Notes: generated by a model not told the origin, from the sequence alone. A DNA stretch of 64,000 bases from an uncultured Oscillospiraceae bacterium (GCA_910587255.1 CAJUKT010000005.1:1-64000); one strand, 5' to 3'; counted from the stretch's first letter, positions 16,891-25,750 are shown. Numbers and translations: made by a program.

Positions 16891-17802
16891 ATGAAAGATT
16901 TCACCAAATACGAGGGCGTCATCCCCGCGTTTTACGCCTGCTATGACGAGGCCGGCGCCGTCTCCCCGGAGCGGGTGCGCGCCCTTGTCCGCTATCTGGC
17001 GGACAAGGGGGTGAAGGGGCTGTATGTGGGCGGTTCCTCCGGCGAGTGCATCTACCAGAGCGTAGCCGAGCGAAAGCTGGTGCTGGAAAACGTGATGGCG
17101 GAGGCCAAGGGACGCCTTACCATCATCGCCCACGTGGCCTGCAATAACACGGCGGACAGCCGGGAGCTGGCTGCCCACGCCCAGCAGCAGGGGGTGGACG
17201 CCATTGCCGCCATCCCGCCTATATATTTCCATCTGCCCGACCATGGGGTGGCCAAGTACTGGAACGATATTTCAGACGCCGCGCCGGACACCGATTTCAT
17301 CATCTACAACATCCCCCAGCTGGCCGGGGTGGCCCTGTCCGTGCCCCTGCTGCGGGAGATGATGAAAAATCCCCGGGTCATCGGCGTGAAAAACTCCTCC
17401 ATGCCGGTGCAGGACATCCAGATGTGGAGGGACGAGGGGGCCATCGTGTTCAACGGCCCCGACGAGCAGTTTGTCTCCGGCCTGGCGGCGGGGGCCATCA
17501 GCGGCATCGGCGGCACCTACGCGGCCATGCCCGAGCTGTACCTGAAGGCCCGGGAGCTGTTCTGCGCGGGTGAGCTGGAGAAGGCCCGGCAGGTGCAGAA
17601 CGAGTGCTGCCGCATCATCTACAAGATGTGCACCGCCCACGGCAATCTGTACGCCGTCATCAAGGAGATCCTACGCCGCACCGGCGGGCCGGATATCGGC
17701 AGCGTCCGCGCGCCCCTGGTCCCCCTGGCAGAGGGGGACGGCCCCATTGTGGACGCGTGCGCGGCCATGATCCGGGAGGCCATCGCCCAATATTGCGCGT
17801 AA
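16891..17802 (+). CDS. nanA: N-acetylneuraminate lyase (DapA/NanA family)
   Basis: 303 residues, a TIM-barrel class I aldolase. Visible are the carboxylate-binding motif GGSSGE (about residue 50), the catalytic Tyr in FIIYNIPQLAG (about 140) and the Schiff-base Lys in RVIGVKNSS (about 168). NanA splits N-acetylneuraminate into ManNAc and pyruvate. The choice of sialic acid lyase over dihydrodipicolinate synthase rests on GGSSGE and the neighbouring epimerase, transporter and NanQ-like genes. It is the last gene before a terminator. ManNAc/GlcNAc kinase, NagA and NagB are not in the window. Confidence 0.9.
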   Translation: MKDFTKYEGVIPAFYACYDEAGAVSPERVRALVRYLADKGVKGLYVGGSSGECIYQSVAERKLVLENVMAEAKGRLTIIAHVACNNTADSRELAAHAQQQGVDAIAAIPPIYFHLPDHGVAKYWNDISDAAPDTDFIIYNIPQLAGVALSVPLLREMMKNPRVIGVKNSSMPVQDIQMWRDEGAIVFNGPDEQFVSGLAAGAISGIGGTYAAMPELYLKARELFCAGELEKARQVQNECCRIIYKMCTAHGNLYAVIKEILRRTGGPDIGSVRAPLVPLAEGDGPIVDACAAMIREAIAQYCA

Positions 17803-17811
17803 AAAGCAAAA

Positions 17812-17852
17812 CAGCCGCCGGTGGGAGCCCCTCTCGCCGGCGGCTGCTTTTC
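17812..17852 (+). terminator. Intrinsic terminator of the sialic acid operon
   Basis: Arms CAGCCGCCGG (17812-17821) and CCGGCGGCTG (17837-17846) followed by CTTTT. Confidence 0.85.
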
Positions 17853-17936
17853 GAGTTATTTGACGATATAATCATGGCGCTGATAGGGGCCTTCCCGTTC
17901 CGGCGGAGGCGCCTGAAAAGAAGAGGAGGCACGCCC

Positions 17937-19679
17937 ATGAACCGATTTGACCTGCCCATCCATAAAAATCCCCTGCGCACCCGGGGGGACGTGGAGCGGG
18001 CCCTTTTGCAGCTGCTGGAGCCGGTGCGGGGGCGCTTTACCGGGGGCGGCGCGGGGCTGTGGCTGGGCGGGCACGCCGCCCATTACGGGGCGGGCTCCGC
18101 CCGGATGGAGGCGTTTTCCCGGATGCTGTGGGGGCTGGCCCCCCTGTGGGCGGCGGGGGGAGGGGAGGAGTGGCTCCCCCTATTCCGGCGGGGGCTGGCA
18201 AACGGCACAGACCCCGCCCATCCGGCCTATTGGGGGAGGCTGTCCCACTACGACCAGAAGGTGGTGGAGACGGCGGCCATCGCCGCCGCCCTGCTGCTGT
18301 GCGGGGAGCGGATGGGCTTCAGCCCGGAGGAGGCCCGGAACCTCCACCACTGGCTGGCGGGGGCGGACGGGCTCAGCCTGCCCCAGAATAACTGGCTGTT
18401 TTTCCGGGTGCTCATCCAGGCCGCATTCCGGCGCATGGGCTGGGCGTGGAATAAGGGGCAGCTGGAAGAGGATCTGGCCAAGCTGGACGGCTGGTATCTG
18501 GGGGAGGGCTGGTACTGCGACGGCCAGCCCACCCAGATGGACTACTATATCCCCTTTGGGATGCACTACTACGGCTTGATCTACGCCTGGGCCATGGAAC
18601 GGGACGACCCCGGGCGCAGCCGCCTGTTCAAGGAGCGGGCGGCGCGGTTCGCCGGGGACTACCTGTATTGGTTTGAGGACGGCGGGCGGGCGGTCCCCTT
18701 TGGGCGCAGCCTCACCTACCGCTTTGCCCAGGGGGCGTTTTTCTCCGCCCTGGCCCTGGCGGGGGTGGAGGCGGTCCCCTGGGGGGTGATGAAGTCCCGG
18801 GTGCTGGGCAACCTGCGGGACTGGCTTGCCCAGCCCATTTTCGACTCCGGCGGGCTTTTGACGGTGGGCTACGCCTACCCCAATCTGCTCATGAGCGAGA
18901 ACTACAACGCCCCCGGTTCCCCCTACTGGGCGCTGAAGGCGTTTGCCTGCCTGGCCCTGCCGGAGGGGCACCCCTTTTGGGCGGCGGAGGAGGCCGTCCC
19001 CGCGCTGGAGCCCCTGCGCGCCATTCCTCCGGCCCGGATGCTTGCCGCGCGGGACGAGAGCCAGGTGCAGCTTTTCCCCGCCGGGCAGCGCTGCGCCAAC
19101 GACATGGGATATTGCGGGGCAAAATATGAAAAGCTGGTGTACTCCAGCCGGTTCGGCTTTTCCGTCCCCCGCGGGGAGTCGCTGGAGGCGGGGGCCTTTG
19201 ACTGCTGTCTGGCGGTGTGTGAGGCGGGGACGGAGCGCTGGCGGACGCAGCAGGGCTTTGAGGACTTCCGGCTGGAGGCGGGGCGCTGCTGGCGGCGCTT
19301 CTCGCCCCTGCCGGGGGTGGAGGTGGAGGTGACGGTGGTTCCGAACTTCCCCGCCCACCGGCGGGAGTATACCGTCACCACAGACCGGCCCATCGACGCG
19401 GCGGACGGCGGCTTTGCCATCCCGGCTGAGGACGGGGAGGGGAGGGCCTGCACCCCGGACATGGTGGAATGGGGGCCCTGCTCCGTGACCGTCCGGTTCC
19501 CCTGGGGCGTCAGCGCCATCCGCTGCCTGTCCGGGGTGGGGGAGCCCGTGCTGGTGCGGGCGTGGCCCAACACCAACGTGCTCCACCCCCTCACCTGCAT
19601 TCCCACCATCCGGCTGTCCCTCCCGCCGGGGACCCACCGCTTCACCACCCTGGTCACCGGGGCGGTTCCAAAAGCGTGA
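17937..19679 (+). CDS. DUF2264 protein
   Basis: 580 residues. The N-terminal two thirds look like a DUF2264 alpha/alpha toroid (HYDQKVVETAAIAAALLLCG, NNWLFFRVLIQAAFRRMGW, GWYCDGQPTQMDYYIPFGMH, SENYNAPGSPYWALKAFACL); the C-terminal third is a beta-rich domain. It has no signal peptide. DUF2264 has no settled activity; the fold and the run of Trp/Tyr/Asp residues suggest carbohydrate hydrolysis or elimination. It may act on glycans delivered by the adjacent transporter, though a terminator separates it from the lyase. Start ATG 17937 follows AAGAGGAGG. A TATAAT at 17867-17872 may be its promoter -10, without a clear -35. Confidence 0.8.
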   Translation: MNRFDLPIHKNPLRTRGDVERALLQLLEPVRGRFTGGGAGLWLGGHAAHYGAGSARMEAFSRMLWGLAPLWAAGGGEEWLPLFRRGLANGTDPAHPAYWGRLSHYDQKVVETAAIAAALLLCGERMGFSPEEARNLHHWLAGADGLSLPQNNWLFFRVLIQAAFRRMGWAWNKGQLEEDLAKLDGWYLGEGWYCDGQPTQMDYYIPFGMHYYGLIYAWAMERDDPGRSRLFKERAARFAGDYLYWFEDGGRAVPFGRSLTYRFAQGAFFSALALAGVEAVPWGVMKSRVLGNLRDWLAQPIFDSGGLLTVGYAYPNLLMSENYNAPGSPYWALKAFACLALPEGHPFWAAEEAVPALEPLRAIPPARMLAARDESQVQLFPAGQRCANDMGYCGAKYEKLVYSSRFGFSVPRGESLEAGAFDCCLAVCEAGTERWRTQQGFEDFRLEAGRCWRRFSPLPGVEVEVTVVPNFPAHRREYTVTTDRPIDAADGGFAIPAEDGEGRACTPDMVEWGPCSVTVRFPWGVSAIRCLSGVGEPVLVRAWPNTNVLHPLTCIPTIRLSLPPGTHRFTTLVTGAVPKA

Positions 19680-19690
19680 ACAGGACAGAC

Positions 19691-19720
19691 AAGCCGCCGC
19701 TCCATCCGAAGCGGCGGCTT
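19691..19720. terminator. Terminator between convergent genes
   Basis: Perfect arms AAGCCGCCGC (19691-19700) and GCGGCGGCTT (19711-19720) lie between the DUF2264 gene and the leftward membrane protein gene. The T run is weak on the plus strand. Confidence 0.65.
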
Positions 19721-19799
19721 GTTATGCTGGGCGCTTAAAAATTTGAAGCCCTCTCCCCGCTTCAGGCGGATTTTGCGCCCGCGGGGGTGGGGATATCCG

Positions 19800-20501
19800 T
19801 CAGCGGGGCGGCTGCTCCGGGAAGCAGTATTGAATAAACTGGCACAGAGCCTGGACGTGGGGGGCGTTGTAGGGCACGAAAAGGTAATAGCTCCCCTCCG
19901 GCAGGCCGGCGTCTTGGAGAAACCGGCTCTGGGACAGCTCAATGGCGCCGGGGACGCTGCACCGCTCCCCGGCGGGGTCCGGGACGGCGTCGATGTAGGG
20001 GGCCAGACGGTCATAGACATCCGCCGGAAGGTGCTGGGACAGGTCCAGCAGGGGCACGTCCTGGGCGAAGTGCCGGTAGACCTCCCCGGTGGTGACCACA
20101 AAATCCAGGCTGGCGGTGGATATGTAGGCGATGATCTTGCCGTTGCTGGCGGCGGTGTACTCGACGGCCTCGCCGTGCAGGTCCACATAGAGCCCGTCGT
20201 CAAAAATTATCCGCTGGCCGCCGTCCAGCCCCAGGTGGTCCGCCACATCCCTCTGGAGCCGGGCGGCGGGGAAATAGTCCCGCTGGTCGTTGGTGAAAAA
20301 GCCCTGCAAAACCGTCTCCTTCTGGTTTTGAATCACCACGTCGGCGGCGTAGCCGGCAAACAGTGCCAGTACCAGAAAGCCCAGCATCCAGCCCTTGTAA
20401 TAGGTGAAGACGTACCCGATCCGTTTGGGCAGGGTCATCCCCCGCAGCTTTTCCCCCTCCCGGTCACGCCAGCGCCGGAGGCGCTCCATCCAGCCCCTCA
20501 T
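19800..20501 (-). CDS. Single-span membrane protein of unknown function, linked to DUF624
   Basis: 233 residues. A charged N-terminus (MRGWMERLRRWRDREGEKL) is followed by one membrane segment at about 37-58 (WMLGFLVLALFAGYAADVVI), then an extracytoplasmic domain of about 170 residues with FTNDQRDYFPAARLQRDVAD and DFVVTTGEVYRHFAQDVPL. I do not recognise the family. Some strands (KIIAYISTASLDFVVTTGEV) look like a periplasmic binding protein lobe, but this is weak. It is the third gene of a GDPD-DUF624-membrane protein operon, with a four-base overlap to the DUF624 gene, so it is likely a functional partner of it. Confidence 0.75.
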   Translation of the reverse strand: MRGWMERLRRWRDREGEKLRGMTLPKRIGYVFTYYKGWMLGFLVLALFAGYAADVVIQNQKETVLQGFFTNDQRDYFPAARLQRDVADHLGLDGGQRIIFDDGLYVDLHGEAVEYTAASNGKIIAYISTASLDFVVTTGEVYRHFAQDVPLLDLSQHLPADVYDRLAPYIDAVPDPAGERCSVPGAIELSQSRFLQDAGLPEGSYYLFVPYNAPHVQALCQFIQYCFPEQPPR

Positions 20502-21187
20502 AGCAGCCACTTGCCGTCGCCGGGCAGGGACTGGGACGCCTTTCCGGCGCACTCCTCCTCCGGCTGCTCCGCGGCCAGCGGGGGGAACTTCAGGAAAGCG
20601 CCATAAATGAGGTAGGAGGAGAAAAAGACATACAATGCCACCCAGAAGAAGAACAGGCCGCTGAAAAAGTAGAATAGGACAAGGCACAGCGCCATGAGCA
20701 GGCACAGGGTCAGGGTGACGTGGAGCCGGGCCACCGCCAGCAGAAAGCTGTTGGCGATGACCTGCCTGACGGGCAGGCCGTATTCCGCCAGCACCGGGTA
20801 AGCGTAGAGGCAGCAGCACAAAAAGGCCAGCGCGCAAAAGCCGCACACCCCCAGCACCGCGATGCCCGCCGCGCCCCCCTGGATGAGGAGGAAATTCCAC
20901 ACCGCCCACAGGTCGGCGGCGAAGAAGGCGGTCCCGGCCGCCTGGAGCAGCCACAGCAGGGTGGCCCGCTTGAAGTGGGCCCGGAAGGCGGAGAAATAGC
21001 TCTTCACCAGCGAGCCCTCCTGGTTGGTCACCTGCTTGAGGGTGTAGCTGTAAAAGGCGGCGGTGGACGCCCCGACGGTGACCAGGGGCAGGGAGGTGAG
21101 CAGCCACAAAAGGCTCATCAGGGCCGCGTCGGTCACCTTGTTCAAAAACTGCCAGAATTTATTTTCCGGGTCAAACAGCTTGATCAT
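20498..21187 (-). CDS. DUF624 (YesL-type) membrane protein, copy 2
   Basis: 229 residues, about five membrane segments, with the family N-terminus FDPENKFWQFLNKVTDAAL, then LLWLLTSLPLVTVGASTAAF. Compare copy 1 at 10224-10865: both have an F-(N/D)-PEN-(F/K)-FW start and lie next to a hydrolase gene divergent from a CUT1 transporter. It starts three bases before the GDPD stop region (gap of three bases) and overlaps the downstream membrane protein by four bases. Confidence 0.86.
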   Translation of the reverse strand: MIKLFDPENKFWQFLNKVTDAALMSLLWLLTSLPLVTVGASTAAFYSYTLKQVTNQEGSLVKSYFSAFRAHFKRATLLWLLQAAGTAFFAADLWAVWNFLLIQGGAAGIAVLGVCGFCALAFLCCCLYAYPVLAEYGLPVRQVIANSFLLAVARLHVTLTLCLLMALCLVLFYFFSGLFFFWVALYVFFSSYLIYGAFLKFPPLAAEQPEEECAGKASQSLPGDGKWLL

Positions 21188-21190
21188 GGC

Positions 21191-21913
21191 TCACTCCAGA
21201 ATGTTGGTGGTGATGTAGTCCACCCCTGCGGCCAGGACGGCCCCGGCCTCCTCCAGGGTGTTCACCGTCCAGCAGTTGACCTCCTGCCCGATGCCGTGGA
21301 CGGCCTCCACCACCCCGGCCGTCACGGCGGTGTGGCGGATGTCCAGGCCCAGGTTATTGTCCCGGAGGAACGCCAGGTCATCCGGCGACCACTCCTTGAG
21401 CAGGAACTGGGCGGGGACGCTGGGGAAGCGTCGGCGCAGGGCGGTGAGGTTGGCGGCGCAGAAGGAGATGAACACCACCCGGTCCAGATAGTCCAGCTCC
21501 CGGTAGGTCTCCGCGATGCGGTATACGTCCTCCGGCGCAAACTCGTTTTTCAGCTCGCACACGCACACCTTCTCGTACCGCTTGCAGATGCCGATATACT
21601 CCTCCAGGGTGGGGATCACCAGGTCGGCCCGGCCCCGGGCGCCGTCCAGGTCGGTGAGCTGGAGGGCGCGCAGGGTCTGGAGGGTGGTGTGCTCCACCAC
21701 AAGGCGGTCCAGACCCACCCGGGCGGTGTCGTCGTCGTGGAAGACCACAAAGCGCCCGTCGGCGGTTTTGTGCACGTCGGTCTCGATGCCGAAATACTTT
21801 GCCCGGTTGCCTGCGGCCACAAAGGCGGCACAGGTGTTCTCCTGCTCCAGGCCGCTCAGCCCGCGGTGGGCGATCATTTTGGCCCGTCCGCTGTCCAGTT
21901 TAATGGTATCCAT
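21191..21913 (-). CDS. Glycerophosphodiester phosphodiesterase
   Basis: 240 residues, a GDPD TIM barrel. Catalytic pattern: MIAHRGLSGLEQENTCAAF (H, R, E), GIETDVHKTADGRFVVFHDD (E, D, H), then CELKNEFAPEDV. It cleaves glycerophosphodiesters such as glycerophosphocholine to glycerol-3-phosphate and the alcohol. With no signal peptide it acts in the cytosol, so the substrate must be imported, which fits the divergent UgpB-like transporter. Start ATG 21913 is preceded by GAGGT; the frame upstream of it runs through the promoter and repeat. Confidence 0.92.
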   Translation of the reverse strand: MDTIKLDSGRAKMIAHRGLSGLEQENTCAAFVAAGNRAKYFGIETDVHKTADGRFVVFHDDDTARVGLDRLVVEHTTLQTLRALQLTDLDGARGRADLVIPTLEEYIGICKRYEKVCVCELKNEFAPEDVYRIAETYRELDYLDRVVFISFCAANLTALRRRFPSVPAQFLLKEWSPDDLAFLRDNNLGLDIRHTAVTAGVVEAVHGIGQEVNCWTVNTLEEAGAVLAAGVDYITTNILE

Positions 21914-21996
21914 AGCGCAGAACCTCACTTTTCCTTCAATATAACGCCCGGAGGGCGGGGCACGGCCCCGGGCCGCGCCTGTTTTCCATAAAATCC

Positions 21997-22024
21997 AGTA
22001 TAACACAACGGGATTTTTTTGCAA
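21997..22024 (-). promoter_or_regulatory. Promoter for the GDPD operon
   Basis: On the minus strand: TTGCAA (22024-22019), 16-base spacer, TATACT (22002-21997). It directly abuts the R1 repeat that starts at 22031. Confidence 0.6.
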
Positions 22025-22030
22025 GGGGTT

Positions 22031-22192
22031 AGGGCTTGTTTGAAAATTGCCGGCATACCCAAACGACAGGGCTTTTTCCGCCATATGTCGTTGCTTTGAC
22101 TTGAAATACACAAAGTATCTCTGCGTCAAACCGCCTTGCCTGGCGAAAAAATCCCTCGCCGCCGGGCATATTGTCAATGTTCGAACAACGCC
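22031..22192. repeat. R1 palindromic repeat, copy 1 (about 162 bp)
   Basis: The ends GGGCTTGTTTGAAAATTGCC (22032-22051) and the complement of GGCGTTGTTCGAACATTGAC (22173-22192) form an imperfect inverted repeat. The inner about 95 bp, read on the minus strand (GAGGGATTTTTTCG, CAGGCAAGGC, TATTTCAAG), aligns with the copy at 32466-32629. There is no coding potential. It occupies the middle of the 494-base divergent gap 21914-22407. Confidence 0.72.
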
Positions 22193-22292
22193 TGAAAGCG
22201 GGAAGCCCGTCCGGACGCCGCCTGGGCCCGGCATTTTACATAAAATGCCGGGCCCAGCATAAATAATTTTCAAATATTTGCACAACTCCCTC

Positions 22293-22321
22293 TTGCCAGG
22301 ACTGGAACAGTGTGGTAAAAT
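22293..22321 (+). promoter_or_regulatory. Promoter for the UgpB-like transporter operon
   Basis: TTGCCA (22293-22298), 17-base spacer, TAAAAT (22316-22321), 86 bases before the start codon of the binding protein. Confidence 0.68.
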
Positions 22322-22407
22322 GGCGACAGCACAAGCTCAAGGGAGGCGGAGGCGGTGAGGCTCCGGCGAACCTGGGCCACATTTTTTTAGTAAAGGAAGG
22401 ATTTAGG

Positions 22408-23745
22408 ATGAAAAAGGCACTCTCCCTGCTTCTGGCGCTGGCCATGGCGCTGAGCCTGTTCGCGTGCAGCAAGAGCACCGGCGCACAGCCGTCTGCGCCG
22501 CCCTCCCAGTCCTCCGGCGGCGCGGGGGACAGCGGGCCCGCGCCCGGCGGCTATGAGGTCACAGAGCCCATCACCATCGTGTGGTGGCACGCCCTGGAGG
22601 ACCAGTATTCCGCCGACGTGGAACGGATCGTGAAGGGCTTCAACGACTCCCAGGATCTCATCACCGTGGAGCCCCAGTACATCGGCGCGTATAAGGACGT
22701 GAACGAGGCGCTGGTGTCCGCCCACGCAGCCGGTTCCGGCCTGCCCGGCGTGTGCGTGGCCAACACCGACTATGTGGCCCAGTACGGCGCCAACGGCGTG
22801 TTTGAGAACCTGGACCCCTATATCTCCGGCACCGGCTACGACGTGACCGACTTCTCCACCGGATTGCTGCTCAGCTCCCAGTACGAGGGCAGGCAGGTGG
22901 CCATGCCCTTCCTGCATTCCACCCAGGTGATCTACTACAATAAAACAATGGCAGATGAGAAGGGCATCACCATCCCCGAGAAGATCGAGGATTTCGAGGC
23001 CTTCCTGAAGGCCGGCGCCGAAGCCTGCGGAGGCTACGGCGCCATGATCCCCGGTTGGGATCAGTGGTACTTTGAGACGCTCTACCTCAACGAGGGCGTG
23101 AAGATCATCACCGATGACAACACCTGCGACCTGAACGGCGAGGCCGCCCTGAAGGTCACCAACCAGTTCCGCGCGTGGTATGAGGCGGGTCTCATCGCCT
23201 GGCCCTTCGGCCCGGACGCCTCCGCCGATATGCGCCAGACCTTCTACGACGGCAAGACCTTCTGCGTGCTGCACACCTCCTCCCTGTATAACAACTACGT
23301 AGACAACTGTGACTTTGAGGTGGGCATGGCCTGGTATCCCGCCGCCTCCACCGGCGACAAGTACTCCGAGGTGGGCGGCTGTGTGCTGGGCATCCCGGCC
23401 AAGAACGACCAGGCCACCAAGAACGCCGCATGGCAGTTCTTACAGTACCTGGTGGGCAAGGATGTGAACATGGACTGGGCCAAGGTCACCGGCTACATCC
23501 CCACCCGCAACTCCGTGCTGACCACCGACGAGGGCGTGAAGTTCCTGGAGGAGAAGCCCGCGTTCCAGTGCGTGTTCGATAATCTGAACCTCATCAATCC
23601 CCGCATCCAGAACGCCGCCTGGAGCGAGCTGGCCACCACCTGGAAGAACTACATGGACAACATGATGAACCAGGGCGGCGACATCAGCTCGGAGTCCGAG
23701 ACCATGGTGGAGGAAATCGACGAAATTCTGGCGGACCGCGGCTGA
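22408..23745 (+). CDS. ABC transporter solute-binding lipoprotein, UgpB-like
   Basis: 445 residues. Lipobox LSLFAC follows a short signal; then a Ser/Pro/Gly-rich linker and a family 1 solute-binding domain. UgpB-like marks include ITIVWWHALEDQYSADVERI near the N-terminus and VTGYIPTRNSVL near the C-terminus (UgpB-type GY-P motif). Likely ligands are glycerol-3-phosphate or glycerophosphodiesters, supported by the divergent cytosolic GDPD and the downstream PHP phosphoesterase. Start ATG 22408 follows AAAGGAAGG. Confidence 0.85.
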   Translation: MKKALSLLLALAMALSLFACSKSTGAQPSAPPSQSSGGAGDSGPAPGGYEVTEPITIVWWHALEDQYSADVERIVKGFNDSQDLITVEPQYIGAYKDVNEALVSAHAAGSGLPGVCVANTDYVAQYGANGVFENLDPYISGTGYDVTDFSTGLLLSSQYEGRQVAMPFLHSTQVIYYNKTMADEKGITIPEKIEDFEAFLKAGAEACGGYGAMIPGWDQWYFETLYLNEGVKIITDDNTCDLNGEAALKVTNQFRAWYEAGLIAWPFGPDASADMRQTFYDGKTFCVLHTSSLYNNYVDNCDFEVGMAWYPAASTGDKYSEVGGCVLGIPAKNDQATKNAAWQFLQYLVGKDVNMDWAKVTGYIPTRNSVLTTDEGVKFLEEKPAFQCVFDNLNLINPRIQNAAWSELATTWKNYMDNMMNQGGDISSESETMVEEIDEILADRG

Positions 23746-23772
23746 GGACAAAAAGCCGCTTCGTAATCCCAG

Positions 23773-23805
23773 GTCCCCGGCTCCGCGCCCTTTGGAGCCG
23801 GGGAC
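23773..23805 (+). terminator. Hairpin between binding protein and permease genes
   Basis: Twelve-base arms GTCCCCGGCTCC (23773-23784) and GGAGCCGGGGAC (23794-23805), without a clear T run. It is the same arrangement as in the sialic acid operon and probably sets a lower permease level. Confidence 0.72.
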
Positions 23806-23833
23806 TGTCCCCATCCGATTCTAGGAGAAAGGA

Positions 23834-24799
23834 ATGGTTGCTATGACCGACTCCCCGGCGAGGACCCCGGCGGCCGGCCAGGCGGGCGCCCCGGGAAAGA
23901 AGCCTCTGTTTACTGCCCGCACCAAGTCCAAGATCATCGACTTCCTCTTTGTGCTCCCCGCGCTGGCCCTGCTGGCCCTGTTCACCTATTACCCGGTGGC
24001 CAAGCTGGTGCAGATCAGCTTCACCGACTGGAACCTGCTCAGCCCCACGTGGGACTGGGTGGGCCTGAAAAACTGGATGTGGCTGTTCACGGGCAGCGGC
24101 TCGAAATACCTGTGGAATTCCCTGAAGATCACGGCCCTGTACTCCCTGGGCGAGATTTTTGCCACGCTGGTGGGCGGCATGGTGCTGGCGCTGATCTTCA
24201 GCCGCATGACCCGCGGCTTCAGCGCCATGCGGGCCATCCTCTTCGTGCCCAAGTATGTGGCCATGTCCTCCTGCGCCGTGGTGTTCATGTGGATTTTGAA
24301 CACCAACTACGGCGTGCTCAACTACTTCTTGTCCATGGTAGGCGTGGCGCCGGTGGACTGGCTGGGCCAGAAGTCCACCGCCCTGATTTCCGTGCTCATA
24401 ACCACCTGCTGGCGCGTTTTGGGCTACGGCATGATGATCTACCTGTCCGCCATGATCGGCATCTCGCCCCAGTACTATGAGGCGGCCGCCCTGGACGGGG
24501 CCACCAGGACCCAGCAGTTTTTCAGCATTACGCTGCCCCTGCTCTCCCCCACCACCCTGTTCCTGCTGGTGACCACCTTCCTTTCCTCCATGAAGGTGTT
24601 CCAGTCGGTGGATATTCTGACGGAGGGCGGGCCGGCACGGTCCACGGAGGTGTTTGTCTACCTCATCTACCGCTATGCCATGGTGGACTTCCGCATGGAC
24701 CGCGCGGCCACCTCGGCGGTGATGTTCTTCCTGATCCTGCTGGTGGTGACGGTGGCCACCATGAAGTACTCCAACAACAGCGTGAGCTACGATTCGTAA
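23834..24799 (+). CDS. ABC transporter permease 1 (UgpA-like)
   Basis: 321 residues, six membrane segments, a Pro/Ala-rich cytoplasmic N-terminus of about 35 residues, and EAA loop YYEAAALDGATRTQQFFSIT. It forms the channel with the next gene. ATG 23834 follows AGGAGAAAGG; ATG 23843 is an alternative. Confidence 0.9.
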   Translation: MVAMTDSPARTPAAGQAGAPGKKPLFTARTKSKIIDFLFVLPALALLALFTYYPVAKLVQISFTDWNLLSPTWDWVGLKNWMWLFTGSGSKYLWNSLKITALYSLGEIFATLVGGMVLALIFSRMTRGFSAMRAILFVPKYVAMSSCAVVFMWILNTNYGVLNYFLSMVGVAPVDWLGQKSTALISVLITTCWRVLGYGMMIYLSAMIGISPQYYEAAALDGATRTQQFFSITLPLLSPTTLFLLVTTFLSSMKVFQSVDILTEGGPARSTEVFVYLIYRYAMVDFRMDRAATSAVMFFLILLVVTVATMKYSNNSVSYDS

Positions 24800-24820
24800 G
24801 AGAGGGGGAGGAGAAGCGTT

Positions 24821-25666
24821 ATGACTGTCGGAAGCAGAAAGCGCGGCGTGGGCTACTATGTCATCACCGTGGTGGCGGTTTTGATCACCATTGTCATGAT
24901 TTTCCCCCTGTATTGGATGGTGGCCACCTCGGTGAAGTCCGCCGCCGAGGCCCAGCTCATCATCCCCACCCTGTTCCCCCGTGAATTCCACTTTGAGAAC
25001 TACCTCAACGTACTCACCCGGGCCAACTTCCTGAAGTACTACTGGAACACCATCATTATGACCGCCGGCATCCTGATCCTCCAGATCGGCACCGGCACCC
25101 TGGCCGCCTACGGCTTTGCCTTCGGCAGGTTCAAGGGCCGGAACGTGATGTTCTATATTGTGCTGGGGGCGCTGATGATCCCCCTCCAGGTGACCTTTAT
25201 CCCCATCTTCATCATGTGCTCGGGCTGGGGGCTCCAGGACACCTTCCTGGGCCTGATCCTGCCGGAGGCCGTCTCCGCGTACTACATCTTTATGATGCGC
25301 AACTCCTTCATGGCGGTGGACCAGAGCTATGTGGACGCCGGGCTGATCGACGGCCTGGGCCGTTTGGGCACCGTGCAGCACGTACTGGTGCCCATGTGCA
25401 AGGCCACCATCTTCACCGTCACCCTGGTGACCTTCTCCAACGGCTGGAACGCCTACTTCTGGCCCAAGATCATCGCCAAGAACGAGGTGCGCCGGGTGCT
25501 CACCGTGGGCCTGGCCCAGCTGAAGCAGACCTTCGCCGGGCAGGCCGTATCCAACTACCATGAGATCATGGCGGGCGCGGTGCTGGCGGTGCTGCCCCTG
25601 GTCATCCTCTTCATGCTGTTCCAGAAGTACATGATGACCGGCTACTCCAAGGCTGCCATGAAATAA
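24821..25666 (+). CDS. ABC transporter permease 2 (UgpE-like)
   Basis: 281 residues, six membrane segments and an EAA-type loop (YVDAGLIDGLGRLGTVQHVL), ending in FQKYMMTGYSKAAMK. Start ATG 24821 is 21 bases after permease 1 with a GAGGGGGAGG site. No ATPase gene accompanies it. Confidence 0.9.
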   Translation: MTVGSRKRGVGYYVITVVAVLITIVMIFPLYWMVATSVKSAAEAQLIIPTLFPREFHFENYLNVLTRANFLKYYWNTIIMTAGILILQIGTGTLAAYGFAFGRFKGRNVMFYIVLGALMIPLQVTFIPIFIMCSGWGLQDTFLGLILPEAVSAYYIFMMRNSFMAVDQSYVDAGLIDGLGRLGTVQHVLVPMCKATIFTVTLVTFSNGWNAYFWPKIIAKNEVRRVLTVGLAQLKQTFAGQAVSNYHEIMAGAVLAVLPLVILFMLFQKYMMTGYSKAAMK

Positions 25667-25750
25667 GAAGCCGCCGCCGGGGTTCGCAGATGCGCGAGCG
25701 GAAACGGCCGCGGGCAAGGCGGAGGCTTGCAGGATTTATGACGCCGCCCG

